A stretch of DNA of 64,000 nt from Archivesica marissinica (Eukaryota; Mollusca; Bivalvia; Venerida; Vesicomyidae): contig CM026397.1 in the NCBI GenBank assembly GCA_014843695.1, forward strand, positions 48,747,217 to 48,811,216, read 5' to 3'. This document shows positions 1 through 12,302 of this stretch, in pieces; the stretch's first letter is position 1; the number at the start of each line of letters is the position of its first letter. The notes under the pieces were generated by a model. That model worked only from the letters and a program-made list of their open reading frames with translations. It did no database searches and was not told the origin of the DNA. Position numbers and translations under genes: made by a program.

Positions 1-645
1 GAGAGGTGGGTGCTATATGGAGGTGAATGTTGGAGAGGTGGGTGCTATATGGAGGTGACTGTTGGAGGTGGGTGCTATATGGAGGCGATTGTTGGAGAGG
101 TGGGTGCTTTATGGAGGCGATTGTACCATTGTCTTCGCCACTTTGAAAAACTTGGGAGCCAAATAAGAGCCGTATAATTCACAGATAAATACCGATTGTT
201 GGAGAGGTGGTGATATATGGAGGTGATTGTTGGAGAGGTGGTGATATATGGAGGTGATTGTTGGAGAGGTGGTGATATATGGAGGTGACTGTTGGAGAGG
301 TGGGTGCTATATGGAGGTGACTGTTGGAGAGGTATGGGTGCTATATGGAGGTGAATGTTGGAGAGGTGGGTGCTATATGGAGGTGAATGTTGGAGAGGTG
401 GGTGCTATATGGAGGTGACTGTTGGAGGTGGGTGCTATATGGAGGCGATTGTTGGAGAGGTGGGTGCTTTATGGAGGCGATTGTACCATTGTCTTCGCCA
501 CTTTGAAAAACTTGGGAGCCAAATAAGAGCCGTATAATTCACAGATAAATACCGATTGTTGGAGAGGTGGTGATATATGGAGGTGATTGTTGGAGAGGTG
601 GTGATATATGGAGGTGATTGTTGGAGAGGTGGTGATATATGGAGG
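1..645 (+). repeat. 360-bp higher-order duplication inside the minisatellite
   Basis: Bases 1 to about 288 recur without change at 361 to about 648, including a 70-bp non-repeat insert (about 122-193 and 482-553). The insert contains TCTTCGCCACTTTGAAAAAC and GGGAGCCAAAT, resembling part of the CAGGG-ended element at 58762-58926. An exact repeat implies a recent event. Confidence 0.93.
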
Positions 646-3520
646 TGATATATGGAGAGGTGGTGATATATGGAGGTGATTGTTGGAGAGGTGGTGATAT
701 ATATGGAGGTGATTGTTGGAGAGGTGGTGATATATGGAGGTGATTGTTGGAGAGGTGGTGATATAAGAAGGTGATTGTTGGAGGTGGGTGTTATATATGG
801 AGGTGATTGTTGGAGAGGTGGGTGTTATATGGAGGTGATTGTTGGAGAGGTGGGTGTTATATGGAGGTGATTGTTGGAGAGGTGGTGATATATGGAGGCT
901 ATTGTTGGAGAGGTGGGTGTTATATGGAGGTGATTGTTGGAGGTGGGTGTTATATGGAGGTGATTGTTGGAGAGGTGGGTGTTATATGGAGGCTATTGTT
1001 GGAGAGGCGGGTGTTATATGGAGGTGATTGTTGGAGAGATGGCTGTTATAAGCAGTTGATTGTTGGAGAGGTGGTCTTATATGAGATGAATGTTGGAAAG
1101 GTGGGTGTTATATGGAGGTGAATGTTGGAGAGGTGGGTGTTATATGGAGGTGAATGTTGGAGAGGTGGTGTTATATGGAGATGAATGTTGGAAAGGTGGG
1201 TGTTATATGGAGGTGATTGTTGGAAAGGTGGGTGTTATATGGAGGTGATTGTTGGAAAGGTGGGTGTTATATGGAGGTGATTGTTGGAGAGCCGGTATTA
1301 TATGGAGGTGAATGTTGGAAAGCTGGTGTTATATGGAGGCGATTGTTGGAAAGTTGGGTGTTATATGGAGGTGAATGTTGGAGAGCTGGTGTTATATGGA
1401 GGTGAATGTTGGAGAGCCGGTGCTATATGGAGGTGAATGTTGGAGAGCCGGTGTTATATGGAGGTGAATGTTGGAGAGCCGGTGTTATATGGAGGTGAAT
1501 GTTGGAGAGCCGGTGTTATATGGAGGTGATTGTTGGAAAGTTGGGTGTTATATGGAGGTGAATGTTGGAAAGCTGGTGTTATATGGAGGCGATTGTTGGA
1601 GAGCCGGTGTTATATGGAGGCGAATGTTGGAAAGGTGGTGTTATATGGAGGTGAATGTTGGAGAGCTGGTGTTATATGGAGGCGATTGTTGGAAAGGTGG
1701 GTGTTATATGGAGGTGAATGTTGGAGAGCTGGTGTTATATGGAGGTGATTGTTGGCGAGGTGGGTGCTATATGGAGGTGATTGTTGGAGGTGGGTGCTAT
1801 ATGGAGGTGATTGTTGGCGAGGTGGGTGCTATAATTATGGAGGTGATTGTTGGAGAGGTGGGTGCTATATGGAGGTGATTGTTGGAGAGGTGGGTGTTAT
1901 ATGGAGGTGATTATTGGTGAGGTGGGTGCTATATGGAGGTGATTGTTGGATATGGAGGTGATTGTTGGTAGGTGGCTATATGGAGGTGATTGTTATATGG
2001 AGGTGATTGTTGAAGAGGTGGTGTTATATGGAGGTGATTGTTGGAGAGGTGGTGCTATATGGAGGTGATTGTTGGAGAGGTGGTGTTATATGGAGGTGAT
2101 TGTTGGAGAGGTGGTGTTATATGGAGGTGATTATTGGCGAGGTGGGTGCTATATGGAGGTGATTGTTATATGGAGGTGATTGTTGTAAGGTGGGTGCTAT
2201 ATGGAGGTGATTGTTCTATATGGAGGTAATTGTTGAAGAGGTGGTGTTATATGGAGGTGATTGTTGGGTGTATATGGAGGTGATTGTTGTGAGAGGTGGT
2301 GTTATATGGAGGTGATTGTTGGCAAGGTGGGTGTTATATGGAGGTGATTGCTTTATATGGAGGTGATTGTTGGAGAGGTGGATGTTATATGGAGGTGATT
2401 GTTGGTGAGGTGGTATTATATGGAGGTGAATGCTTTATATGGAGGTGATTGTTGGAGAGGTGGATGTTATATGGAGGTGATTGTTGGAGAGGTGGGTGTT
2501 ATATGGAGGTGATTGTTGGAGGTAGGTGTTATATGGAGGTGATTGTTGGAGAGGTGGATGCTATATGGAGGTGATTGTTGGAATATGGAGGTGATTGTTG
2601 TGTTATATGGAGGTGATTGTTGGAGAGGTAGATGTTATATGGAGGTGATTGTTGGTGAGGTGGTGTTATATGGAGGTGATTGTTGGGTGTTATATGGAGG
2701 TGATTGTTGGAGAGATGGGTGTTATATGGAGGTGAATGTTGGAGAGATGGGTGATATATGGAGGTGAATGTTGGTGTTTATGGAGGTGATTGTTGGTGAG
2801 GTGGGTGCTATATGGAGGTGATTGTTGGAGAGGTGGTGTTATATGGAGGTGATTGTTGGAGGTGGTGCTATATGGAGGTGATTGTTGGAAGGTGGGTGCT
2901 ATATGGAGGTGATTTTTGGAGAGGTGGGTGCTATATGGAGGTGATTGTTGGAGAGGTGGTGCTATATGGAGGTGATTGTTTTATATGGAGGTGAATGTTG
3001 GAGGTGGTGTTATATGGAGGTGAATGTTGGAAAGGTGGGTGTTATATGGAGGTGATTTGGTTATATGGAGGTAATTGTTGAAGAGGTGGTGTTATATGGA
3101 GGTGATTGTTGGAGAGGTGGGTTATATGGAGGTGATTGTTATATGGAGGTGATTGTTGAAGAGGTGGTGTTATATGGAGGTAATTGTTGAAGAGGTGGTG
3201 TTATATGGAGGTGATTATTGGGAGGTGGGTGCTATATGGAGGTGATTGTTGGATATGGAGGTGATTGTTATATGGAGGTGATTGTTGGTGTATATGGAGG
3301 TGATTGTTGGAGAGGTGGGTGTTATATGGAGGTGATTGTTGGAGAGGTGGATGCTATATGGAGGTGATTGTTGATATGGAGGTGATTGTTGGGTGTATAT
3401 GGAGGTGATTGTTGGAGAGGTGGGTGTTATATGGAGGTGATTGTTGGAGAGGTGAGTGTTATATGGAGGTGAATGTTTGATATATGGAGGTGAATTGTAT
3501 ATGGAGGTGATTGTTGGTGA

Positions 3521-4350
3521 GGTGGGTGCTATATGGAGGTGATTGTTGGAGAGGTGGTGTTATATGGAGGTGATTGTTGGAGAGGTGGGTGTTATATGGA
3601 GGTGAATGTTAGAGAAGTGGTGTTATATGGAGGCGATTGTTGGCAAGGTGGGTGCTATATGGAGGTGATTTTTTGAGAGGTGGGTGCTATATGGAGGTGA
3701 TTGTTGGAGAGGTGGTGCTATATGGAGGTGATTGTTTGGTGTTATATGGAGGTGAATGTTGGAGGTGGTGTTATATGGAGATGAATGTTGGAAGGTGGGT
3801 GTTATATGGAGGTGATTGTTGGGTGTTATATGGAGGTGATTGTTGAAGAGGTGGTGTTATATGGAGGTGATTTTTGGAGAGGTGGTGTTATATGGAGGTG
3901 ATTGTTGGAGAGGTAGGTGTTATATGGAGGTGATTGTTGGAGAGGTGGGTGTTATATGGAGGTGAATGTTGGTGATATATGGAGGTGAATGTTGGGTGTT
4001 TATGGAGGTGATTGTTGGTGAGGTGGGTGCTATATGGAGGTGATTGTTGGAGAGGTGGTGTTATATGGAGGTGATTGTTGGAGAGGTGGGTGTTATATGG
4101 AGGTGAATGTTGGAGAAGTGGTGTTATATGGAGGCGATTGTTGGCAAGGTGGGTGCTATATGGTGGTGATTTTTTGAGAGGTGGGTGCTATATGGAGGTG
4201 ATTGTTGGAGAGGTGGTGCTATATGGAGGTGATTGTTTGGTGTTATATGGAGGTGAATGTTGGAGGTGGTGTTATATGGAGATGAATGTTGGAAGGTGGG
4301 TGTTATATGGAGGTGATTGTCGGGTGTTATATGGAGGTAATTGTTGAAGA
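3521..4350 (+). repeat. About 500-bp duplication inside the minisatellite
   Basis: The run of unit variants from 3521 to about 3845 recurs from 4022 to about 4345 with few changes, including the rare variants GATTTTTTGAGAGG and GATTGTTTGGTG. Confidence 0.85.
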
Positions 4351-4452
4351 GGTGGTGTTATATGGAGGTGATTTTTGGAGGTGGTGTTATATGGAGGTGA
4401 TTGTTGGAGAGGTGGGTGCTATATGGAGGTGAATGTTGGCGAGATGGGCGTT

Positions 4453-5180
4453 ATATCAGGGCTCGACAAATCCTATTGCCCGACGCCCGGGGCAAGTCAA
4501 AACAATGTTCGGGCAAGTGGCCGTGAACCAGAGTTTAGTCCCGGGCAAGTCAAAATGCTATGGATGTGATTATCGGACAGGTGTCGAATAAACACATCAA
4601 TTAACAGAATAAACAAACTAATCAACTGTTTCTTGTCATGATTGTTGGTGAGGTGGGTGTTATATGGAGGTGATTGTTGGAGAGGTGGCTGCTATATGGA
4701 GGTGATTGTTGGCGAGGTGGGTGTTATATGGAGGTTATTGGCAAGGTGGATGTTATATGGAGGTGGGTGTTATATGGAGGTGATTGTTGGAGAGGTGGGT
4801 GTTATATGGAGGCAATTGTTGGTGAGGTGGTGTTATATGGAGGTGATTGTTGGAGAGGTGGGTGCTATATGGAGGTGACTGTTGGAGAGGTGGGTGCTAT
4901 ATGGAGGTGATTGTTGGAGGTGGTGTTATATGGAGGCGATTGTTGGAGAGGTGGTGCTATATGGAGGTGAATGTTGTCGAGGTGGGTGTTATATCAGGGC
5001 TCGACAAATCCTATTGCCCGACGCCCGGGGCAAGTCAAAACAATGTTCGGGCAAGTGGCCGTGAACCAGAGTTTAGTCCCGGGCAAGTCAAAATGCTATG
5101 GATGTGATTATCGGACAGGTGTCGAATAAACACATCAATTAACAGAATAAACAAACTAATCAACTGTTTCTTGTCATGAT
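4453..5180 (+). repeat. 538-bp duplication carrying an unrelated 190-bp insert
   Basis: An insert starting CAGGGCTCGACAAATCC and ending near TTTCTTGTCATGATTG lies at about 4456-4637 and again, apparently identical, at about 4994-5175, each flanked by minisatellite. It contains three GGGCAAG-type motifs and starts with CAGGG like the hAT-like elements elsewhere in the window. One insertion followed by tandem duplication of 538 bp explains both. Confidence 0.88.
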
Positions 5181-6769
5181 TGTTGGTGAGGTGGGTGTTA
5201 TATGGAGGTGATTGTTGGAGAGGTGGCTGCTATATGGAGGTGATTGTTGGCGAGGTGTGTGTTATATGGAGGTGATTGTTGGAGAGGTGGGTGTTATATG
5301 GAGGCGATTGTTGGAGAGGCGGCTGATATATGGAGGTGATTGTTGGCAAAGTGGGTGTTATATGGAGGTGATTGTTGGAGAGGTGGCTGCTATATGGAGG
5401 TGATTGTTGGAGAGGTGGTGCTATATGGGGGTGATTGTTGGAGAGGTGGTGCTATATGGAGATGAATGTTGGTGAGGTGGTGCTATATGGAGGTGAATGT
5501 TGGAGAGGTGGTGCTATATGGAGATGAATGTTGGTGAGGTGGTGCTATATGAAGGTGATTGTTGGAGAGGTGGGTGCTATATGGAGGTGACTGTTGTAGA
5601 GGTGGGTGCTATATGGAGGTGATTGTTGGAGGTGGTGTTATATGGAGGTGATTGTTGGAGAGGTGGTGTTATATGGAGGTGATTGTTGGAGAGGTGGTGC
5701 TATATGGAGGTGAATGTTGGCGAGGTGGGTGTTATATATGGAGGTGATTGTTGGCGAGATGGTTGTTATATGGAGGTGATTGTTGGAGAGGTGGCTGCTA
5801 TATGGAGGATTGTTGGTGAGGTGAGTGTTATATGGAGGTGATTGTTGGAGAGGTGGGTGTTATATGGAGGTGATTGTTGGAGAGGTGGTTGTTATATGGA
5901 GGTGAATGTTGGAGAGGTGGGTGTTATATGGAGGTGAATGTTGGAGAGGTGGGTGCTATATGGAGGTGATTGTTTGAGGTGGCTGTTATATGGAGGTGAT
6001 TGTTGGAGGTGGCTGCTATATGGAGGTGATTGTTGGAGAGGTGGGTGCTATATGGAGGTGAATGCCACAGAGAGATGACTGATGAGAGGTGGGTGCTATA
6101 TGGAGGTGATTGTTGGAGGTGGGTGCTATATGGAGGCGATTGTTTGAGAGGTGGCTGCTATATGGAGATGATTGTTGGGTGTTATATGGAGGTGATTGTT
6201 GGAGAGGTAGGTGTTATATGGAGGTGATTGTTGGGTGTTTATGGAGGTGATTGTTGGTGAGAGGTGGGTGCTATATGGAGGTGATGTTGGAGAGGTGAGT
6301 GCTATATGGAGGTGATTGTTGGAGAGGTGGGTGCTATATGGAGTGATTTTTGGAGAGGTGGTGTTATATGGAGGTGATTGTTGGAGAGGTGGTGTTATAT
6401 GGAGGTGATTGTTGGAGAGGTGGTGTTATATGGAGGTGAATGTTGGAGAGGTGGGTGTTATATGGAGGTGAATGTTGGAGAGGTGGGTGTTATATGGAGG
6501 TGAATGTTGGAGAGGTGGGTGTTATATGGAAGTGAATGTTGGAGAGGTGGTGTTATATGGAGGTGATTGTTGACGAGGTGGGTGTTATATGGAGGTGATT
6601 GTTGGAGGTGGGTGTTATATGGAGGTGAATGTTGGAGAGGTGGGTGCTATATGGCGGTGATTGTTGGAGGTGAGTGCCATAGTGAGGTGATTGTTGGACA
6701 GGTGGGTGCTATATGGAGGGGCGAGTGCCATAGATATGAGGAGAGTTGTAAATGGAGGTGACCATTAGC

Positions 6770-7140
6770 TGTATTAGTTAACATGCAATGAAATGGAATT
6801 GTAAATATTATTACCGGGTATGTCATTGCTGATCAATCATACTACAGTAACGAGTGTGCACATAGGTCTATAGGAGCTTGAAGAGTGTAATTAATTTAAA
6901 TTGAAATATATTTTCAAATGTGTGGTCTCAGAATTCGGATGAGACACTATGGCATTCTCGCTATACCCTGTCAAATTTGGAGTCACTAAACGTGTGTGTT
7001 ATTCCAATTAATTGTATTAACTTAACATCTACAATGCAGTGCACTGTTTATATAGTTATGTAGACATGCCATAAATCATACTGAAGCTTACAGATTACGT
7101 GTATTGAAAAAAGTGAGGAAGGGACGCGAAATAGGTAGGG
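6770..7140. other. Anonymous AT-rich sequence
   Basis: No coding frame, RNA gene or recognisable repeat was seen between the minisatellite and the dispersed repeats that follow. Confidence 0.5.
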
Positions 7141-7144
7141 AAAT

Positions 7145-7560
7145 ATTTGTGTCACATTATTTCAGAATCGCATCATCCATGACAAAGTTATAGCGGACAC
7201 GATATATTGTACCAATATTTGACCGTTAACCTCTAAGTGTGACCTTTGAGGTTAGGTCACGGGTTTTGGACGGGACATGTGGTGAAAGTTTTTAAAATCC
7301 CCCCATGCATGATAAAGCTACAGCCCGAACACGAAAATAACAATATTTGACCTTCAACCTCAAAGTGTGACCTCGACCTTTGAAGTATAGACGCGACACA
7401 TTATGTTCATATTTGTGCCACATTATTTCAAAATCCCGTAATCCTTTATCAAAGTTACAAAGCGCACACGATATATTATATCAAATCATCGAAGTGTGAC
7501 AGTGACCTTTGAGGTCGGGTCAATGGTCTTGGACACGACACGATATCTTCTAGCTTGGGA
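7145..7560. repeat. Dispersed tandem repeat, about 130-bp unit
   Basis: Three diverged units share ATATTTGACC, CAAAGTGTGACC, GACCTTTGAGGT and CATGATAAAGCTACAGC. Further units lie at 8425-8523 and 8823-8910, where a SINE splits one of them. Confidence 0.8.
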
Positions 7561-7781
7561 ACAGGTGTTGATTTTGCCTGGTCAGTCATATAAATATATT
7601 TTAACACCGAGACCATTAATTGGGCCGTATTGAGTTTCTTATAATATCAACACCTGGGGAAACATGGGGGGTATTCTGTGTAATTATTGATCATCATTAA
7701 TCCTATTAATACTTAGGCCTATTAACACGTGACTTAATTAATGATGTACTTTAATCGATTGCGAGGCACTGCAATGTTGAT

Positions 7782-7910
7782 ATATATATATATATTTCGG
7801 GTTTTACGCCTGCATCAGCACCATTTTGGGCTATATCGCCGGCGGGCAGTTTACCTAACAACACCTTTCCTGGGCAGGCTCCAGCGGTTAACCAGTACTT
7901 GGGTGCACCA
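7782..7910 (-). mobile_element. SINE family A, 5'-truncated copy with 15-bp target duplication
   Basis: This is the tail half of the family that is full length at 44726-44989 (shared GGGCTATATCGCCGGCGGGC). It is flanked by an exact direct repeat CACTGCAATGTTGAT (7767-7781 and 7911-7925). A TA microsatellite sits at the tail end. Confidence 0.93.
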
Positions 7911-8523
7911 CACTGCAATGTTGATAAAACTGTATAAATGGCCTCCATTTTTTACGGGTCAACGGAACCATAAATAGTTTAAAAATGCGTCTGATTTGAC
8001 AAATTTACTCAAGATTTAAGTCGCCCATACTTCAATTACACCGACTCGATCCGTTACCATATTAACATAATAGTTAAAATCCACCATTTCGTTTGATATA
8101 ACACAGAAATGCAAAAATTATATGTTGACGCAATTTTGCAATGTAAATGAGGCAGGAGCATTCGTGTATTTTCGGAAATGATCGCGTATAATCGTGCCTG
8201 TTCGGTGATTTCCGAAAAGATTCTGTTTCTATTTTTAGCGATCGTATCTTGCAAATAAGAGTTGTCGTTCTTCAATCAACACCCTAAAAATACAGGTGTA
8301 ATGTAGGTGGCGCTACGCTCGGAAATCAAGTTTCCCCAGGCTGTCATTTTGCCAGAAGTAAATTAGTGAAAAATCGACAGACTGGAACCCAGGCTAGGTA
8401 TCTTCATGTGCTGAACATTTATGTGTAGTTATTTGAAGGACAAGCTACAGCCAGGACACATTATATACCAATATTTGACCCTTAACTTCAGTGTGACCTC
8501 GACCTTTGAGGTAGGGACCCGGG

Positions 8524-8813
8524 ATCTGTAGCCCAGTGGTAAAACGCTGGACTGGTAATCCAGGGATCGCAGGTTCAGGTTCGATCCCCCGTCTGACCCT
8601 AATAAAATTAACAGTCTTTCAGATGGGACGTTAAACCGAGGTCTCGTGTCGGTGCTTTACACCGTGCACGTAAAAGAACCAGAGGAGACTCTGTAATGGG
8701 TCTGTCTGTATCATTGCACTATCCTCCAAAATATAAAATTACTAATCTCTTCAGGAGGCGTCGCTCATATGGGCAACCGGTAGCGACGATAAATAAACGT
8801 AAAACACACACAC
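8524..8813 (+). mobile_element. tRNA-derived SINE family 1, full length, 9-bp target duplication
   Basis: The head has tRNA-like promoter boxes (TAGCCCAGTGGTAAAACGC and GGTTCGATCCC), then a body with GTGCACGTAAAAGAACCAG and a tail TAAATAAACGTAAAACACAC. It is flanked by GGACCCGGG at 8515-8523 and 8814-8822 and splits a unit of the 130-bp repeat. It is a SINE head and not a working tRNA gene: no closed cloverleaf forms. Confidence 0.95.
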
Positions 8814-8984
8814 GGACCCGGGTCTTGGACGTGACACATTGTCTTGATGTGGTGAACATTTGTGCGTAGTTATTTGAAAATCCCCCCATGCACGACAAAG
8901 TTACGGCCCGGATACGAATGTGCGACAATCGCATTGTCCCCAAACCGGTAAATTGTACGTATTTTTGTGATTACAGAATATTTG

Positions 8985-9340
8985 TAGCAATGGCACAAAG
9001 GAAAGCGTAGAAGGTTGTTTTGGATGATAAAACATGTCTCACCCAAAACTCCATCCATTTGGATATGGAAGACCTTGTGTTCTTTAAAAATCTTCATATG
9101 GCCAAAACTATGTGATATGCACAACATATGCTTGGAACCGATCATTCCTGTGTAGTTTCATAGATATCAGGCCAGGCATTTAGAAGATATGTGGACAAAG
9201 TGTGTTCCTTAACCCGTTCCTTCTTAGAGATTTAGGTTAATATACTATTATATCTCATACAAACGACAGCCATTTAGCTATCATGCAGTGGATAAGTAGT
9301 CGCCATATCTATCCCACCTCCATAGATATTACTGGGACTT
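8985..9340. other. Anonymous sequence
   Basis: Contains phrases such as CTTCATATGGCCAAAACT, which loosely recall 10870-11070 (GGGCCAGAACTCTG and GGGCCATAACTCC), suggesting an old dispersed repeat. No gene seen. Confidence 0.4.
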
Positions 9341-9354
9341 CATGAGATTCTGGT

Positions 9355-10770
9355 AATGAAGTCAAGAGGTGCTTCTATGACGGAAAGGGTTAATGAACAT
9401 TGGTTTGGCTACTACATTGTCAATGAATGTCGTATTGGTAATGGCATGAAGAGGTGCTTCTATGAGGGAAAGGGTTAGTGAACATTGGTTTGGCTACTAC
9501 ATTGTCAATGAATGTCGTATTGGTAATGGCATGAAGAGGTGCTTCTATGAGGGAAAGGGTTAATGAACATTGGTTTGGCTACTACATTGTCAATGTATGT
9601 TCTATTGGTAATGGCATCAAGAGGTGCTTCTATGAGCGAAAGGGTTAATGAACATTGGTTTGGCCACTACATTGTCAATGTATGTCGTATTGGTAATGGC
9701 ATGAAGAGGTGCTTCTATGAGGGAAAGGGTTAATGAACATTGGTTTGACTACTACATTGTCTATGTATGTCGTATTGGTAATGGTGTGAAGAGGTGCTTC
9801 TATGATGGAAAGGGTTAATGAACATTGGTTTGGCTACTACATTGTCAATGTATGTCGTATTGGTAATGGTGTCAAGAGGTGCTTCTATGAGGGAAAGGGT
9901 TAATGAACATTGGTTTGGCTACTACATTGTCAATGTATGTCGTATTGGTAATGGTGTCAAGAGGTGCTTCTATGAGGGAAAGGGTTAACGAACATTGGTT
10001 TGGCTACTACATTGTCAATGTATGTCGTATTGGTAATGGTGTCAAGAGGTGCTTCTATGAGGGAAAGGGTTAATGAACATTGGTTTGGCTACTACATTGT
10101 CAATGTATGTTGTATTGGTAATGGCATGAAGAGGTGCTTCTATGACGGAAAGGTTAATGAACATTGGTTTGGCCACTACATTGTCAATGAATGTTGTCGA
10201 GTCCCGCTGGAGCCGTTACGATTGTGCCCTTTGGCAAGGCATTTAAATTCCACGTTGCCTCTTCTCTCTCCCTCGTGGCGATGGATTCCATCAGGAATGA
10301 GGTCTCGAGAGTGATTAAACATAAGTTGTAAGAACTTGTTTCGCAATCGAGCTAAAAATAAATTTGTATAAACTAATGAATGTTGTATTGGTAATGGCAT
10401 GAAGAGGTGCTTCTATGAGGGAAAGGGTTATGAACATTGGTTTGGCCACTACATTGTCAATGTATGTCGTATTGGTAATGGCATGAAGGTGCTTCTATGA
10501 GGGAAAGGGTTAATGAACATTGGTTTGGCTACTACATTATCAATGTATGTTGTATTGGTAATGGCATGAAGAGGTGCTTCTATGAGGGAAAGGGTTAATG
10601 AACATTGGTTTGGCTACTACATTGTCAATGTATGTCGTATTGGTAATGGCATGAAGAGGTGCTTCTATGAGGGAAAGGGTTAATGAACATTGGTTTGGCT
10701 ACTACATTGTCAATGTATGTTGTATTGGTAATGGCATGAAGAGGTGCTTCTATGAGGGAAAGGGTTAACA
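9355..10770 (+). repeat. 85-bp minisatellite interrupted by a SINE
   Basis: About 14 units with AAGAGGTGCTTCTATGAGGG, GTTAATGAACATTGGTTTGG and CAATGTATGTCGTATTGG. Period 85 bp, checked at 9364, 9449, 9534 and 9619. The array runs 9355-10197 and resumes at 10375-10770. Confidence 0.95.
10198..10374 (+). mobile_element. SINE family B inside the 85-bp array, 12-bp target duplication
   Basis: Body with GATGGATTCCATCAGGAATG and CTTGTTTCGCAATCGAGCTA. Flanked by exact AATGAATGTTGT at 10186-10197 and 10375-10386, so it landed within one unit. Other copies: 18108-18300, 21783-21930, 51518-51730 and 58222-58306. Confidence 0.93.
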
Positions 10771-10774
10771 ATGC

Positions 10775-11260
10775 ACGGTACGAGAAGACAGCATGCTCAA
10801 CTAGGCTAGATAGTGATCACTCCAGTAAAGATTCATTAAAATCTGGCAAGGGTAGACGACGCTCGTACAGTGTGTTCTCTAAAATCTTCCATGGGCCAGA
10901 ACTCTGTAAAATATAAGCCAAACGGAATGCGACGATGTCCTGCACAACTAGGCTTCATATAAATCACTCCTGTTAAGTTTCGTCAAAAATAAATCCGGAA
11001 AGGGGTTATATAGATATGAATCTTGGATAAAATGTACCTCTAAAAATGTTTTAAGGGCCATAACTCCGCCAAACTGAACGCATAGATGTATCGTTATATT
11101 TTAGTACCGTATGTTGATAACCTGTTATTTTGCTTACATTTTATAATTATTACCGTATTCACTTGTGTGAGTTACGCCGACAGGGTACACGCCAGATTTG
11201 GCTATTAAGTTTTATAACAGAAAAGTTAATGGCTATTATTTTGTCTTGGCGAGTGCGGGC
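10775..11260. other. Anonymous sequence
   Basis: No gene. It may be an old dispersed repeat (AATCACTCCTGTTAAGTTTC and GGGCCATAACTCC). Confidence 0.4.
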
Positions 11261-11269
11261 CCTGTAGGT

Positions 11270-11775
11270 GGATGTCATATGGAGTAGATAGTTGTTGATG
11301 AGATGGCTGTTATAGCAAGGTGAATCTTGATAAGATGACTGTTATAGCATGGGGGTGGTGTTGACATGTTATATGGAGGTTGACTTGTTAAGATGGCTGA
11401 TTTACATCATGATGGCTGTTTTACATCATGATGGCTGTTTTACATCATGATGGCGGTTTTACATCATGATGGCTGTTTTACATCATGATGGCTGTTACAG
11501 CATGGTGAATATTGATAGATGGCTGTTATAGAAAGGGGAGTGTTGTTGACATCCGTTATATGGAGGTTGACTTGTTAAGATGGCCGTTATACATCATGTT
11601 GATGATAAGATGGCTGTTATAGCAATGTGAATATTGATAAGACCGCTGGGCTGTTATAGGGAGATGACGGAGGCTATAAGGAGGTAGACTGTCGTTGAAA
11701 AGGCAGATTACTGCTGGTGAGAGATGGCGCTCTTTGCGAGGTAGCTGTTACATGAAGGTAATCACTGGTGATAGG
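11270..11775 (+). repeat. Degenerate minisatellite with 20-bp core array
   Basis: Diverged units based on AGATGGCTGTTATAGC, with five tight copies of TACATCATGATGGCTGTTTT at about 11402-11495. GATGGCTGTTATA is reminiscent of the window's first array, but relatedness is not shown. Confidence 0.8.
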
Positions 11776-11811
11776 TGGCTGATATAAACAGACAACTGTT
11801 TGCGACATATA

Positions 11812-11998
11812 GTGTTCAGTACTTCAATCCTATCCATGCAGGCCAGACACCAGACAGATACAACAATCGCTAACCATTATTTAACTAGCCGACAGCTCAT
11901 ATCATAATTAAAATGATACCCCCCCCAGACAACTTTCAAATCTTTGACCTCCGGCGGATGCCTTAGCCACTACTAGGACACTAAGCCACGGAGACTGT
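11812..11998 (-). mobile_element. SINE family C, tRNA-like head
   Basis: Shares AACCATTATTTAACTAGC and a tRNA-like head ending CTAAGCCACGGAGAC with the copies at 48655-48846 and 59839-60030. Confidence 0.82.
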
Positions 11999-12302
11999 AT
12001 GTGGAGGTTGAACATTTAACCTGTCAACCAAGGTCGCATAGAAACATCTTCAACAGAAATATAGCCTTTATATGGGCATTTGTACAAGTTTATTATATAC
12101 GTTTAAATGGACTAAAATTGCACATTTCCCCCAACCTCTTTAAAATACTGTATTGTTTCAAAGGATTAATAGTAAGGCAAGGCTGTGCTGTGGTATATGA
12201 ACTATTTTAAAATTTTCATAAAATGTTGCCATAGGAACAATGTTTCCAAGCCCATAACTTTTGTTAGAAAAAGATATATATAACATATAAACTAAAGTTG
12301 TG

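Larger units (their letters stand above)
1..6760 (+). repeat. 6.8-kb minisatellite, 30-32 bp unit
   Basis: More than 200 units of the type GAGAGGTGGGTGYTATATGG followed by AGGTGATTGTTG. Units vary by short deletions, and TATATGGAGGTGA is the most constant part. A 32-bp unit rotates through three frames, and two of them stay open while the third stops at TGA, so many short Trp/Gly/Tyr-rich ORFs appear; they are not genes. The array begins before the window. Two foreign inserts interrupt it, each present twice. Confidence 0.98.

Noticed and set aside
807..1878. Trp/Gly/Tyr-rich ORFs such as those at 807-1121 and 1468-1878
   Set aside because: The 32-bp unit rotates through frames and ORFs end whenever TATATGGAGGTGA is read in the third frame.
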